64,000 bases of DNA from Lysobacterales bacterium (GCA_017302135.1 JAFLDZ010000001.1:372001-436000), one strand, 5' to 3'; positions 47,929-59,845 are shown, counted from the first letter of the stretch. Program-made: numbers and translations. Notes: generated by a model from the letters alone, not told the origin.

Positions 47929-48687
47929 ATGCTGCGCAGTAGCAACCCGGCCCTCAAAGATTCCACCTTCCTCGACCTCAGCAGCGGCAGCGTCGTCGCC
48001 GGCGATCAGGGCACCATGAGCCTGAACGGCACGGTCAACAAGACCGGCATGCTGTTGTTGATGACAGTCCTCACTGCGGCCTTCGCATGGTCGCAAACCA
48101 TGACCCCGACCGGCGAAGTCGCCCCCGGCGCGATGGGATACCTGCTCGGCGGCGGCATCGGCGGGTTCGTGCTCGCCTTGGTCACGATCTTCAAGAAGGA
48201 GTGGTCGCCGGTCACCGCGCCGCTCTACGCGCTGGTTGAAGGCCTGTTCCTTGGCGCGATCTCCGCCATCTACAACGCCCAGTTCCAGGGCATCGTGCTG
48301 CAGGCGGTGATGCTGACGTTCGGCATCATGTTCGCCCTGCTGTTCGCCTACCGCTCCGGGCTGATCAAGGCGACCGAGAACTTCAAGCTCGGCGTGGCTG
48401 CGGCGACCGGCGGCATCGCGCTGATCTACATCGCCACGATCGTGCTCGGCCTGTTCGGCATCAAGATCCCTTTCATCCACGACTCGGGCCTGATCGGTAT
48501 CGGCTTCAGTCTGTTCGTCGTGGTGGTCGCCTCGCTGAATCTTGTCATGGACTTCGACTTCATCGAGAGCGGCGTCGAAGCGGGCGCCCCGAAATACATG
48601 GAGTGGTACGGCGCCTTCGGCCTGATGGTCACGCTGGTGTGGCTGTACCTCGAACTGCTGCGTCTGCTGTCGAAGCTGCGCCGCTGA
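47929..48687 (+). CDS. Bax inhibitor-1/YccA-type membrane protein
   Basis: A 252-aa inner-membrane protein with about seven helices, related to the BaxI_1 family; some relatives act as pH-gated calcium leak channels or modulate FtsH, but no role is shown here. The N-terminal 45 residues are polar, followed by LLLMTVLTAAFAWSQ, GYLLGGGIGGFVLALVTIF and further helices. The C-terminal helix has the conserved acidic pair in LVMDFDFIESGVEAGAPKYM. A perfect AAGGAG lies 6 bases before ATG 47929. It is single, with its own terminator. Confidence 0.9.
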   Translation: MLRSSNPALKDSTFLDLSSGSVVAGDQGTMSLNGTVNKTGMLLLMTVLTAAFAWSQTMTPTGEVAPGAMGYLLGGGIGGFVLALVTIFKKEWSPVTAPLYALVEGLFLGAISAIYNAQFQGIVLQAVMLTFGIMFALLFAYRSGLIKATENFKLGVAAATGGIALIYIATIVLGLFGIKIPFIHDSGLIGIGFSLFVVVVASLNLVMDFDFIESGVEAGAPKYMEWYGAFGLMVTLVWLYLELLRLLSKLRR

Positions 48688-48716
48688 ACCAGCCGCAGCG
48701 CATTCGATGAAACGAA

Positions 48717-48746
48717 ACGGGGCTCCGATCGGCGCCCCGTTTTTTT
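48717..48746 (+). terminator. Terminator of the Bax-inhibitor-1 gene
   Basis: ACGGGGC/GCCCCGT arms followed by seven T, 29 bases after the stop codon. Confidence 0.92.
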
Positions 48747-48804
48747 ATGCCCTCGACACAACGATACAACGACGGAATCACCAGAACAGCGAAGCGACCA
48801 GCTC

Positions 48805-48833
48805 AAAAAAGAAGGCCGCCCTGAGGCGGCCTG
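48805..48833 (-). terminator. Terminator of the second TonB-receptor operon
   Basis: On the minus strand AGGCCGCC-TCAG-GGCGGCCT, then TCTTTTTT; it lies 30 bp after the receptor stop. Confidence 0.92.
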
Positions 48834-48862
48834 TTGATCGCGATTGGAACCGACGCCCCGGG

Positions 48863-51319
48863 TCAGAAGTTCTGGCTGAATTTGATGCCGAATGTGCGCG
48901 GCTGCCCCGCCACGCTGTAGACCTGCGCAGCGCAAACGGTTTCGGGGCACTGCACGGTGCGGCTGTACTGCGCGTTCTCATCGAGAAGGTTCTTGATGTA
49001 GAAATCCACCGACCAGTTGTTCTTGCGCACACCCAGCGCGAAATCGACGAGGCTGTAGGACGGCAGGTCGCCGAGGATATTGCGCTCGAGGATGCGAAGA
49101 TCCGAAGTGCGGCGCCCCTCGTGCACGACCGAACTCTGCCAATAAGCCTCGTAATCCGCGATGTCGAAGGTATAGCGCGCGGTCAGATTGCCTTTGTAGT
49201 CGGCAGTGACCGGTAGACGCGTCCCCTTCGGCGCCTGCAGATCGGCGACATCGCAATCGGTGACCGGGCTGCCGTCGGCGTCGACTTCGCCGCAGTAATT
49301 CTCGGTCAACTCGGCATCGTAGAAACCCACGCCCGCCGACAGCCGCAGGTTGTACGTCGCGGCCCAGTTCACATCCATTTCGAGGCCCTGGATGCGGGCC
49401 TGGTTGGCGTTGCGGATTTCGGTCAGGCCATTCTGGCCCAGCGCCGAGAACTGGAAGTCGTCCCATATCTGGCGGAACGCAGCACCGTTGAACGTCAGGC
49501 GATTGTCGAGCCAGGATGTCTTCCAGCCGATTTCGTAATTGGTCAGGAATTCGGTGATGTACGGCGGCAGCGTGCCGCGCCGGTTGATGCCGCCCGGCCG
49601 GTAACCTTCCGACCAGGTGAGATACATCATCCGGTTCGGTGTGAACTTGTAGGAGAGATTCGCTTTGCCGAGCGTATCTTTCTCCTGCACGCTCTTGTCG
49701 AACACTTTGCAGGGCGCGCCGTTGAAGGACGGCCAGTTCGCCGGATCCGCACCGTACTGGACGATGCACGAGGCCTCGCCGCTGCGGTTCTGGGGTGGCT
49801 GACCGCTCTGGGAGGAATAGCCGCTGGCGAAACCGAAGAAACCCTTCAGCGCGTTGTCGGCGCGGAAATGACGGAGACCGACGGTGCCGGTGAGCTTGTC
49901 GGTGAAGTCGAACGCGAGCTCGCCGAAAACCGCTTCGTCGTGATCCACGCGCTCCTGCTGCGTCAACCAGATGGTGTCTTCCCAGCCGCGTACGGACAGC
50001 GAGGAAGCCAGGTTGTCGATGCGATAGCGCTGTTCGATATCGTGCGACTGGTCCATCCAGAACAGGCCGGCGACGAAGCGCAGGCGCTGCTCCTGCGGCG
50101 AAGCGATGCGTAGTTCGTGGCTGGTCTTTTTGTAGCCGTCTATCGCATGGATATACTGCGCTGGATTGACCAGATCGCCGTTGTCGTCGTAGAAGTAAGC
50201 GCCGTAGCCCAACAGCGTGTCGTACCAGAATCCATAATCGCTGTAGTCCTGGTCCACATCGACATCGCGCTTGAGGTGGGCGAAGGCGTAGGTCAGATCG
50301 AAGTTGCCGATCTTGCCCTGCACGGTCAGCGCAGCCTGCGCCCAGCGGTCGTCGGACGACTCGGGATAGGCATGGCTGATCTCGCGCTCGCCGACGGTGG
50401 TGTCGTAGGAGAAGTTGCCGTTGGCCTTCTGCCGCTGACCCATGATGGTGGGCGCGATCGTCCAGTTGTCGTTGAGGTCGATCTTGAGCGCGAGACGCGC
50501 GCCGACCGTATCGACATCGTTGTAATTGTCCTCGACCCGGTCGGCATTGTTCTCGGTGATGCCTGATGTCGGATATGTGCGTTCGCCGAACACGTTGTCG
50601 ATGTAACCGGCGTCCTTCTTCTGCCAGCCGACAAGCCGGATCGCGGTGTTCTCCGAGACCGGTACATTGACGAAGCCTTCGGCGACATGGCCGAAACCGC
50701 CGCCGTCGACGGCGTTGACTTCGAAGCCGTAGCCAGCGGAGAAACCGGCGGTGTCGGGCTTGCGCGTGATCATGCGCAGGGTACCGGCTTCAGAACTGGC
50801 GCCGTACAGCGTCCCCTGCGGACCGGACAACGCCTCGACACGCTCGATGTCGTAAATGTGCAGGTCCAACGCACCCTGGATGGTGGTGATGGGCTGCTCG
50901 TCGAGGTAGATGCCGACGCTGGGCAACGGGCCGGAGTGATTGCCATCGCCGCCGCTGGCCACGCCGCGCATGTAGACCTGGCCGGCACCCGGGCCGATCG
51001 GCGCGATGGAAACGCTCGGCAGGAGTTTGGCGTAATCCTCGAAATCGTTGACCTGCATTTCATCGAGCTGCTGCGCGCCGATCACATTCATGCTGATCGG
51101 CACGTCCTGCAGATTCTCGGTTCGCTTCTGCGCGGTGACGGTGATCGTCTCCAGCGATGGCGCGCTGTCTCCGCCCTGCGGATCCTGGGCGATCGCGGCA
51201 CCGGCGAACGCCATGCTGCCGAACGCGACGTAGATCGCGGCAGTGAGCGGCATTCTCGCCAGTGTGATCGATCGGCGGTCGGCGGAACATCGGTGATTCG
51301 ACTGGTCTTTCTGAAGCAT
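48863..51319 (-). CDS. TonB-dependent outer-membrane receptor
   Basis: An 818-aa outer-membrane importer. It has a long N-terminal region with signal helix PLTAAIYVAFGSMAFAGAAI, a TonB-box-like SLETITVTAQKRTENLQDVP, a plug (QVYMRGVASGGDGNHSGPLP; SGPQGTLYGASSEAGTLRMI) and a barrel ending FGIKFSQNF. ATG 51319 with GGGGAGAG upstream is preferred over a longer frame. It follows a TPR-sulfotransferase gene 68 bp away on the same strand, a pairing common in xanthomonads and sphingomonads. Substrate unknown; the QPITTIQGALDLHIYDIER plug type is that of catecholate-like or plant-glycan receptors. Confidence 0.93.
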   Translation of the reverse strand: MLQKDQSNHRCSADRRSITLARMPLTAAIYVAFGSMAFAGAAIAQDPQGGDSAPSLETITVTAQKRTENLQDVPISMNVIGAQQLDEMQVNDFEDYAKLLPSVSIAPIGPGAGQVYMRGVASGGDGNHSGPLPSVGIYLDEQPITTIQGALDLHIYDIERVEALSGPQGTLYGASSEAGTLRMITRKPDTAGFSAGYGFEVNAVDGGGFGHVAEGFVNVPVSENTAIRLVGWQKKDAGYIDNVFGERTYPTSGITENNADRVEDNYNDVDTVGARLALKIDLNDNWTIAPTIMGQRQKANGNFSYDTTVGEREISHAYPESSDDRWAQAALTVQGKIGNFDLTYAFAHLKRDVDVDQDYSDYGFWYDTLLGYGAYFYDDNGDLVNPAQYIHAIDGYKKTSHELRIASPQEQRLRFVAGLFWMDQSHDIEQRYRIDNLASSLSVRGWEDTIWLTQQERVDHDEAVFGELAFDFTDKLTGTVGLRHFRADNALKGFFGFASGYSSQSGQPPQNRSGEASCIVQYGADPANWPSFNGAPCKVFDKSVQEKDTLGKANLSYKFTPNRMMYLTWSEGYRPGGINRRGTLPPYITEFLTNYEIGWKTSWLDNRLTFNGAAFRQIWDDFQFSALGQNGLTEIRNANQARIQGLEMDVNWAATYNLRLSAGVGFYDAELTENYCGEVDADGSPVTDCDVADLQAPKGTRLPVTADYKGNLTARYTFDIADYEAYWQSSVVHEGRRTSDLRILERNILGDLPSYSLVDFALGVRKNNWSVDFYIKNLLDENAQYSRTVQCPETVCAAQVYSVAGQPRTFGIKFSQNF

Positions 51320-51387
51320 CTCACTCTCCCCGGGTTGTGGAACGGCAGTAACGATCGATGGACGCATAGCGGAACGCAGTGCGGGAA

Positions 51388-53457
51388 TCATGCTTCGACC
51401 ACGAATTCCGGAACTTCCGGATAGACATCGAGCACCGGTCCCAATGCCGCTTTGAGCGGATCGAGCCACGCCGCGTAATGCCGCCACTGGTCGATGCCAT
51501 CGCGATTGATCGGGCGACGCACCTGCTCGGAACTGGCGGTACGCACCGGCCGGTCGTTTTCGAAAAACCGCAGGCAGCGCTCCTCGAACGGCAGGCCGCA
51601 ATAATCGAGCAGACGGCGCACCTCGCCTTCGGTGTCTTCGACCATGCGCTCGTAGATCACCCGGTGTACGCGGCCCGGAAGCACCGCATCGAAATGCGCC
51701 ATCAGGTCAACGTAGTCGCGGTAATAGCGGCCGAGATCGTCGAGGCTGTAGCTGAAGCTCTGGCCGCGGGCGAAATGCTGCTTGAATCCGGAAAAACAGC
51801 AGGCCAAGGGGTGGCGCCGCGCGTCGATGATCTTCGCGTTCGGCAGCATCAGCTGGATCAGCCCCAGATGCAGGAAATTGTTCGGCATCTTGTCGATGAA
51901 CAACGGCGCGCCGGTCTTGCGCTGAACGCGGGTGCGGTCGAGGAACTGGCGGCCGAGTTCCGCGAACTGTTCCATCGGCAATCCGGCCAGCACTTCGTGA
52001 TAACTCGCTGCGCCTTCGCTGCCACGGCGCAGCGCGCGGGTCATGGCGATGATCTCCGGCAGCTCCATCGTGCCTTCGACTGCGGAATGACTCGACAGGA
52101 TCTGTTCGATCAGGGTCGAGCCCGAGCGCGGCAAACCGACGATGAAGATCGGATCGGGCGCCGGGTCGCCGCAGCCTTCGCGTTCGGCGAAGAATTCGCG
52201 GGTATAGACGCGCTTCGCATGCACGACGCGGGCGGTGGTCTCGCCAGCGCGATAGGGCACGATCTCCAGGCGGAGCCGATTGCCCTCGGCGTAATGCGCG
52301 AAGGATTCGGCGTACTCGGCGCGATCTTCCAGCGCTTTGCCGAGGCTGAATTCGAAATGCAGGCGGTGTTCGGTTTCCAAGTCGTCGCGCTGCAGCTGCG
52401 CGCGCATCGTCGCGATGTCGGCATCGTCGAAACGGATGGTCTTGAGGTTGGCCAGGCTCCACCAGGCTTCGCCGAATTCGGGTTCTTCCTCCACGCAGTG
52501 CCGATAGGCCGCGATCGCGTCGGCCTGCCGGCCTTCGGTCTTGAGCGCGTGGCCGTAACTCAGCCAGACCCGCGCGTTGTGCGGGTATTCGCGCAGCAGG
52601 CCCTCGTACAGCGCGATGCCGCGGGCATACTCGCCCAGCCGGCACAGCACTGCCGCTTTCAGCGTGCGCGCGCCGGCATTGGCCGGGTCCTCGCGCAGCA
52701 GCAGTTCGAGCTGTTCCAGCGCCTTCGACGCCTGCTGTTCCCGATGCAGCACCACTGCGAAATGCTGACGCGCTTCGCGGAACCCTGGCGCCAATTGCAG
52801 ACAGCGCTCGAACAGTCGCAGGGCCTCGGGATTGCGGCCGACGCGCACCGCCAGTTCGCCCAGCATGCGGATCGCGACCACATCGGTGGGATGTTGCTTG
52901 AGCCAGGCCCGCAGCATCGCCTCCGCTTCAGGCAGGCGATTGGCGTTCAGAGCCTCGGCGGCCTGCAGCAGGTTGGGGTCGCGTACCGAGTAGCGGATAT
53001 AACCGGCATACGCCTCATCGGCGTCTTTCTGCCTGCCGACCGCGCGCTGCAGATCGGCCAGCGCCAGCCAGACCTGCGGCAGGGCCGGATTAAGCGACAG
53101 CGCGCGCTGCAGCGTCGCGATCGCTTCCTCGACCTGCCCGGTGCGCGCCAATGCCATGGCGTATTCGTAATGCACTCGCGGCATCCCCGCCTGAGTGCGG
53201 GCCAATGGCGCGAGCAGTGCGATCGCCCGCTCCAGACGGCCGCAGAGCCGGTGCGAAATGCCGAGGATCATCAGCGCGACCGGATGATCGCTGGCCACCC
53301 GCAGGATCTCGGTGGCTTGTTCACCCGCGAGCTCGGGATCGCTGCCTAGCAGTTGCGAGGCGTGGTTCAGGGCGGTTTCGAGACTGGCGGTGGCTTCGGA
53401 CAAAAGGAGTCTGCTTCTGGCATACGGAAGAGAGAGGCTGGGGGTCGGCCCGTCCAT
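51388..53457 (-). CDS. TPR-repeat sulfotransferase
   Basis: A 689-aa two-part protein. Roughly residues 30-330 are tandem tetratricopeptide repeats (for example LERAIALLAPLARTQAGMPR, RVWLSYGHALKTEGRQADAI). The C-terminal sulfotransferase domain has the 5'-phosphosulfate loop PIFIVGLPRSGSTLIEQIL near 439 and the 3'-phosphate site in IDARRHPLACCFSGFKQHFA. It should move sulfate from PAPS to an unknown acceptor; no signal peptide is seen. Encoded ahead of, and probably with, the TonB receptor. Homologous pairs are frequent, but the acceptor has not been established. Confidence 0.9.
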   Translation of the reverse strand: MDGPTPSLSLPYARSRLLLSEATASLETALNHASQLLGSDPELAGEQATEILRVASDHPVALMILGISHRLCGRLERAIALLAPLARTQAGMPRVHYEYAMALARTGQVEEAIATLQRALSLNPALPQVWLALADLQRAVGRQKDADEAYAGYIRYSVRDPNLLQAAEALNANRLPEAEAMLRAWLKQHPTDVVAIRMLGELAVRVGRNPEALRLFERCLQLAPGFREARQHFAVVLHREQQASKALEQLELLLREDPANAGARTLKAAVLCRLGEYARGIALYEGLLREYPHNARVWLSYGHALKTEGRQADAIAAYRHCVEEEPEFGEAWWSLANLKTIRFDDADIATMRAQLQRDDLETEHRLHFEFSLGKALEDRAEYAESFAHYAEGNRLRLEIVPYRAGETTARVVHAKRVYTREFFAEREGCGDPAPDPIFIVGLPRSGSTLIEQILSSHSAVEGTMELPEIIAMTRALRRGSEGAASYHEVLAGLPMEQFAELGRQFLDRTRVQRKTGAPLFIDKMPNNFLHLGLIQLMLPNAKIIDARRHPLACCFSGFKQHFARGQSFSYSLDDLGRYYRDYVDLMAHFDAVLPGRVHRVIYERMVEDTEGEVRRLLDYCGLPFEERCLRFFENDRPVRTASSEQVRRPINRDGIDQWRHYAAWLDPLKAALGPVLDVYPEVPEFVVEA

Positions 53458-53553
53458 TCCCGACGCGGCTCGACCGACAATCTACGCTGGCGGCGTTCGC
53501 GACGTCCAGCGGCGCCCGCCCGCATCGATAATCCGCTGCGTTAGGATGCCGGA

Positions 53554-55922
<2,369 letters not shown>

Positions 55923-55926
<4 letters not shown>

Positions 55927-56162
55927 GCGAGGACGCTGCCCTCGCTTTGCTGCAGTTGCTTGCGCAGCATGGAGACATCTCGCTGCCGCGCGCGGCGAAG
56001 CGTCTGTCGCTGAGCAGCAGCGAACTGCAGCGGCTGCTGGTCGCGCTGGGCGACGATCCGCGCTTCGACGGACTCGATCTGGTGCGCCAGGATCGCGAAG
56101 GCGACCGCGTGCTGCTGCGGCTGACCGAACGCGGCCGTGCGCTGTGCGGGCACGCGGCGTGA
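55923..56162 (+). CDS. Small winged-HTH-like protein between fdhF-like gene and fdhD
   Basis: A 79-aa protein, no known family assigned by eye. A helix-turn-helix-like region reads ISLPRAAKRLSLSSSELQRL (about 18-37). A winged end follows, with LVRQDREGDRVLLRLTERGR, as in small MarR or Lrp fragments. It is linked by ATGA to the oxidoreductase and by GTGA to fdhD, so it is co-translated with both. It could regulate the operon or help cofactor insertion; neither is shown. Confidence 0.75.
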
Positions 56163-57028
56163 GCACCGGCCTGCGCGCGCGCGAAGCGCTGCACATCGCC
56201 GACGGCACCCACGCGGTGCGCGAGGAATGGGTGATCGAGGAAATGCCGGTCGCACTGCTCTACAACGGCCTGTCGTTCGCGGTGATGATGGCCACGCCTG
56301 CGGATCTGGAGGATTTCGCGCTCGGCTTCGCGGTCTGCGAAGGCATCGTCGCGAGCGCGGACGAATTCTCGCTGGTCGATGTCGTGCATGGCGAATACGG
56401 GATCGCGCTGCACGCGGCGATCCCGCAGTCGCGCTTCGATGCGATCGAACACCGCCAGCGCACGCTGGAGGGTCGCAGCGGCTGCGGTCTGTGCGGGGTA
56501 TCGAGCCTGCAATCCGCAGTCCAGCCCGTGCGCGCCGTCGGCACCGGGCCGCGTCTGTCTGCAGCGCAGATCCATGCAGGGCTTGCGCGTCTGTCGCAGT
56601 TGCAACCCTTGAACGCCCGTAGCGGCGGCGTGCATGCGGCAGGTTTCGTTCAAGAAGACCGTATGTCCAACGACCGCATGCTTGATGAAAGCATGCTCGA
56701 TGAAAGCATGCTCGATGAAAGCGCGCGCGCTAAAGGCATGCTCGTCCGCGAGGATGTCGGCCGGCACAACGCGCTCGACAAACTTGTCGGTGCGATGCTG
56801 CGCGCGACGCCTTCCGTCGATCCGGGCGCCGGCTTTCTCGCCATCACCTCGCGCGCGTCGTACGAAATCGTGCACAAGGCCGCGAACGCGGGCATCGCCG
56901 TGATCGCCGCGATGTCGGCACCGACCGAACTGGCCATCCTTCAGGCCGAGGCGGCCGGGATCACTTTGATCGCATTCGCCCGCGATGCGCGGATGAACGT
57001 GTACTGCGGGCGCGAGCGGCTGCGCTGA
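56159..57028 (+). CDS. fdhD: FdhD sulfurtransferase for formate dehydrogenase-type enzymes
   Basis: A 289-aa protein that passes sulfur from IscS to the Mo cofactor of FDH-like enzymes. The Cys pair is Cys109/Cys112 in RSGCGLCGVSS (equivalent to CxxC of E. coli FdhD). REDVGRHNALDKLVGAML is the cofactor-binding segment. Between these, residues 174-188 are three MLDES repeats absent from typical members. GTG 56159 is the start, overlapping the preceding stop. Its position beside the molybdoenzyme indicates that this enzyme is its client. Confidence 0.94.
   Translation: MSTGLRAREALHIADGTHAVREEWVIEEMPVALLYNGLSFAVMMATPADLEDFALGFAVCEGIVASADEFSLVDVVHGEYGIALHAAIPQSRFDAIEHRQRTLEGRSGCGLCGVSSLQSAVQPVRAVGTGPRLSAAQIHAGLARLSQLQPLNARSGGVHAAGFVQEDRMSNDRMLDESMLDESMLDESARAKGMLVREDVGRHNALDKLVGAMLRATPSVDPGAGFLAITSRASYEIVHKAANAGIAVIAAMSAPTELAILQAEAAGITLIAFARDARMNVYCGRERLR
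56678..56722 (+). repeat. Three 15-bp tandem repeats within fdhD
   Basis: Units 56678-56692, 56693-56707 and 56708-56722 read ATGCTTGATGAAAGC or ATGCTCGATGAAAGC, encoding MLDES three times in a loop upstream of the REDVGRHN motif. Confidence 0.95.
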
Positions 57029-57146
57029 ACGCCGAGCCGCTCCCACAAGAATCATCTCGCGGCTTCCCGAATCGCCAACATTCGACAGATGCACGGGACA
57101 AGGTTCCGGCCTATCCTTGTCGCCTTCGTTCAGCCGGAAACCCGAC

Positions 57147-58964
57147 ATGCGCCTTACGCCACTCGCCATCGCATTGCTGACCGCGACCCTCGCCGCCTGC
57201 AGCGGCACCAACAGCAGCGCCCCCGCAGAACCCGCCGCGAAGGATGCCGCCATGACGACCCCCGACGCCGCCGTCGACGCCCGATTCGCCGACCTCAGCA
57301 AGCGCTGGCTCGATGGCTGGCTGAAGTTCAACCCGATCAACGCCACCCAGCAGGGCGATCATCGCTTCGACGCCGAGATCGACGACCTCAGCGCCGCTGG
57401 CCGCACGCAATACGTCGATTTTTCCAAGAAAATGCTCGCCGAGCTGGATGCGATCGACGCCGCCAAGCTGTCGCGCGAGAACCAGCTCGACGCCGCGATC
57501 CTGCGCAACCAGATCCAGGCCGATATCTGGGGCATGGACACGCTGCAGGCCTGGGCCTGGGATCCGCAGGTCTACGGCGGCCTGGCCGGCGGCGCGATCT
57601 ACAACCTGATGGCGCGCGAGTTCGCGCCGCTGCCGGAACGTCTGAAGTCTGCGACCGCGCGCATGGAAAAACTGCCGTCGCTGTTCGCACAGATGCGCGA
57701 GAACATCGATCCGGCGCGAGTGCCGAAGATCCATGCAGAAACCGTCGCCAAGCAGAACGGCGGCGTGATCTCCCTGGTCGAACAGTTCATCGCGCCCAAT
57801 GCCGGCCAACTGCAGGGCGAGGATCGCAAGCGCCTCGACGCGGCCATCGAAGGTCTGCGCAAAGCTGTCGCCGAACATCAACTGTGGCTCGACAAGACCC
57901 TGGTCCCGAACGCCAAGGGCGATTTCCGCATCGGCCAGAAGCTCTACGACGAAAAGTTGAAATTCGCGCTGATGTCGTCGCTGTCGCGCGACGAGATCAA
58001 GCAGCGTGCGGAAGCCGAACTGACCCGCGTGCGCGCCGAGATGTACAGGATTTCGCAGCAGGTCCTGAAGGACACGCCGAACGCGCCGCCACTGCCCGAC
58101 AGTCCGGACGACGCGCAGCAGCAGAAGGCGATCGAGACCGCGCTGGAACTGGCCTACGCCGACAAGCCCAAACGCGATGCGGTGGTCGAAACCGCGAAGC
58201 AGACGCTGGCGCAGGCCACCGAATTCACCCGCGCCAAGGATCTGGTGACGGTGCCGGACGATCCGGTCGAAATCATCCTGATGCCGGAATTCCAGCGCGG
58301 CGTGGCGGTGGCCTATTGCGATTCGCCCGGCCCTCTCGACAAGGGTCTGAAGACCTACTACGCGATCTCGCCGATCCCCGACGAATGGACGGACAAGCAG
58401 ACCGATTCGTTCCTGCGCGAATACAACACGCGCATGCTGCACCTGCTGTCGATCCATGAAGCGATGCCCGGGCACTACCTGGAAGGCGCGCATTCGGCGC
58501 GGCATCCGTCGACGCTGCGCGGCGTCTTGCGCTCCGGCATGTTCGCCGAGGGCTGGGCGGTCTACACCGAGACGCTGATGATGGAGTCCGGTTATCTCGA
58601 CAACGATCCGCTGTTCCATCTGATGCGCTACAAGTTCTATCTGCGCGCGGTGGCCAACGCGATCCTGGACCAGGGCGTGCACGTCGACGGCTGGAGCAAG
58701 GAACAGGCGATGGCCTTGATGGTCGGGCGCACCTTCCAGCAGGAGCGCGAGGCCGAAGGCAAATGGGTCCGCGCCCAATTGGGCAGCGCGCAGCTGCCGA
58801 CCTATTTCGTCGGCGTGCAGGAGCACTTCGACCTGCGCAAGGCGATGGAGCAGAAGCTCGGCAAGGACTTCAAGCTCAAGGCCTACCACGACCAGGTCCT
58901 GTCCTACGGCGCGCCGCCGGTGCGGTTCGTGCGGGCGATGATGCTGGACGAAAGCATCCGCTGA
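57147..58964 (+). CDS. DUF885 family lipoprotein, probable metallopeptidase
   Basis: A 605-aa exported lipoprotein: LTPLAIALLTATLAAC gives a lipobox with Cys18. The DUF885 body contains the zinc-site-like HEAMPGH at residues 437-443 and GMFAEGWAVYTETLMME shortly after (Glu as further ligand), as in M32/gluzincin-like dipeptidases. Peptide hydrolysis in the periplasm is inferred. A short A/P-rich linker follows the Cys. ATG 57147 is chosen for the lipoprotein signal; the upstream in-frame start adds ten residues without a signal. It is a single gene. Confidence 0.88.
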   Translation: MRLTPLAIALLTATLAACSGTNSSAPAEPAAKDAAMTTPDAAVDARFADLSKRWLDGWLKFNPINATQQGDHRFDAEIDDLSAAGRTQYVDFSKKMLAELDAIDAAKLSRENQLDAAILRNQIQADIWGMDTLQAWAWDPQVYGGLAGGAIYNLMAREFAPLPERLKSATARMEKLPSLFAQMRENIDPARVPKIHAETVAKQNGGVISLVEQFIAPNAGQLQGEDRKRLDAAIEGLRKAVAEHQLWLDKTLVPNAKGDFRIGQKLYDEKLKFALMSSLSRDEIKQRAEAELTRVRAEMYRISQQVLKDTPNAPPLPDSPDDAQQQKAIETALELAYADKPKRDAVVETAKQTLAQATEFTRAKDLVTVPDDPVEIILMPEFQRGVAVAYCDSPGPLDKGLKTYYAISPIPDEWTDKQTDSFLREYNTRMLHLLSIHEAMPGHYLEGAHSARHPSTLRGVLRSGMFAEGWAVYTETLMMESGYLDNDPLFHLMRYKFYLRAVANAILDQGVHVDGWSKEQAMALMVGRTFQQEREAEGKWVRAQLGSAQLPTYFVGVQEHFDLRKAMEQKLGKDFKLKAYHDQVLSYGAPPVRFVRAMMLDESIR

Positions 58965-59083
58965 ACCTCGGTGCTGGCGCCCTTGCCGGGCTGTCCAGCT
59001 GCCCGATCCGGCAGCTTGGCCCTTCCTTTCCGGGCCGCTATGCTCTGCGAGTCCGCCCAGGGCTTGGATTGCCGTTGTTTGAA

Positions 59084-59105
59084 CGGATGCCCGATCGGGC
59101 ATCCG
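59084..59105 (+). promoter_or_regulatory. Perfect 22-bp palindrome upstream of the response regulator
   Basis: The arms are CGGATGCCCGA and TCGGGCATCCG with no spacer, 44 bp before the GTG start. It may be an operator, or a hairpin if transcribed. Confidence 0.5.
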
Positions 59106-59149
59106 CTCCGGGCTTCATCCGCCGGAATCTGTCCGAGGGAGTAAACCGT

Positions 59150-59830
59150 GTGAGCATTTTCGATTCGGTCAAACGATGGCGGGACACGATCCGCGGTCGC
59201 GAGACTCCCGTTGAAGCAGCGCCGGCGCCCATCCAGGCGCCGACGCCGCAACGCCCGCCGACCCCCACTCCCGAGGAGCTGGATGCGCTGGCCGATGCCG
59301 CCACGCCCGAGGCGCTGGTCGAGGCTGCGCTGGCCCAGCCGATACTCAGCAGCGACCTTTACGAGGGCCCGGAACGCAGGGAGAAATCTCGCGGCAATGT
59401 CCGACCCGGCACCCGGGTGCTGATCGTCGACGATTCAACGACGATCGTCGCGGTCCTGCGCAAGATGCTGCAGCAGAACGGGTTCCAGACGCTTGAGGCT
59501 TACACCGCCGAAGACGCGCTGGAAATGACCCGCGATCTGACCCCCGATCTGATCTTCCTGGATATCGTGCTGCCGGGCATGGACGGCTTCGCCGCCCTGC
59601 GCGCGTTGCGCCGCCAGCCGTCGACCAAACTGGTGCCGATCATCATGATCAGCGGCAACGTGCAGGCCACCGAGCAGTTCTACGTGCAGCGCATCGGCGC
59701 CGACGATTTCATGAAAAAGCCCTTTTCGCGCCCGGAAGTGTTCGCGCGCATCGACCGCCTGCTCGATGAGGAAGGCGTGCCGCGACGGGCGCCGATGGTC
59801 GGTGTCGCGATGACGGTGCCGACCGAGTGA
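59150..59830 (+). CDS. Response regulator with N-terminal extension (CheY/PilG-like receiver)
   Basis: A 226-aa protein. Residues 1-105 are a basic amphipathic start (SIFDSVKRWRDTIRGRE), a proline-rich linker (APAPIQAPTPQRPPTPTPEE) and a variable segment. The receiver domain at 107-215 has the acidic pair in RVLIVDDSTT, phospho-acceptor Asp in IFLDIVLPGMDG and Lys in ADDFMKKPFSRPEVF. There is no output domain, so it signals by protein contact, as in type IV pilus or chemotaxis systems. GTG 59150 has GAGGGAG about 9 bases upstream. No kinase gene is adjacent. Confidence 0.88.
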   Translation: MSIFDSVKRWRDTIRGRETPVEAAPAPIQAPTPQRPPTPTPEELDALADAATPEALVEAALAQPILSSDLYEGPERREKSRGNVRPGTRVLIVDDSTTIVAVLRKMLQQNGFQTLEAYTAEDALEMTRDLTPDLIFLDIVLPGMDGFAALRALRRQPSTKLVPIIMISGNVQATEQFYVQRIGADDFMKKPFSRPEVFARIDRLLDEEGVPRRAPMVGVAMTVPTE

Positions 59831-59845
59831 TCGCACGCCGGCCGG

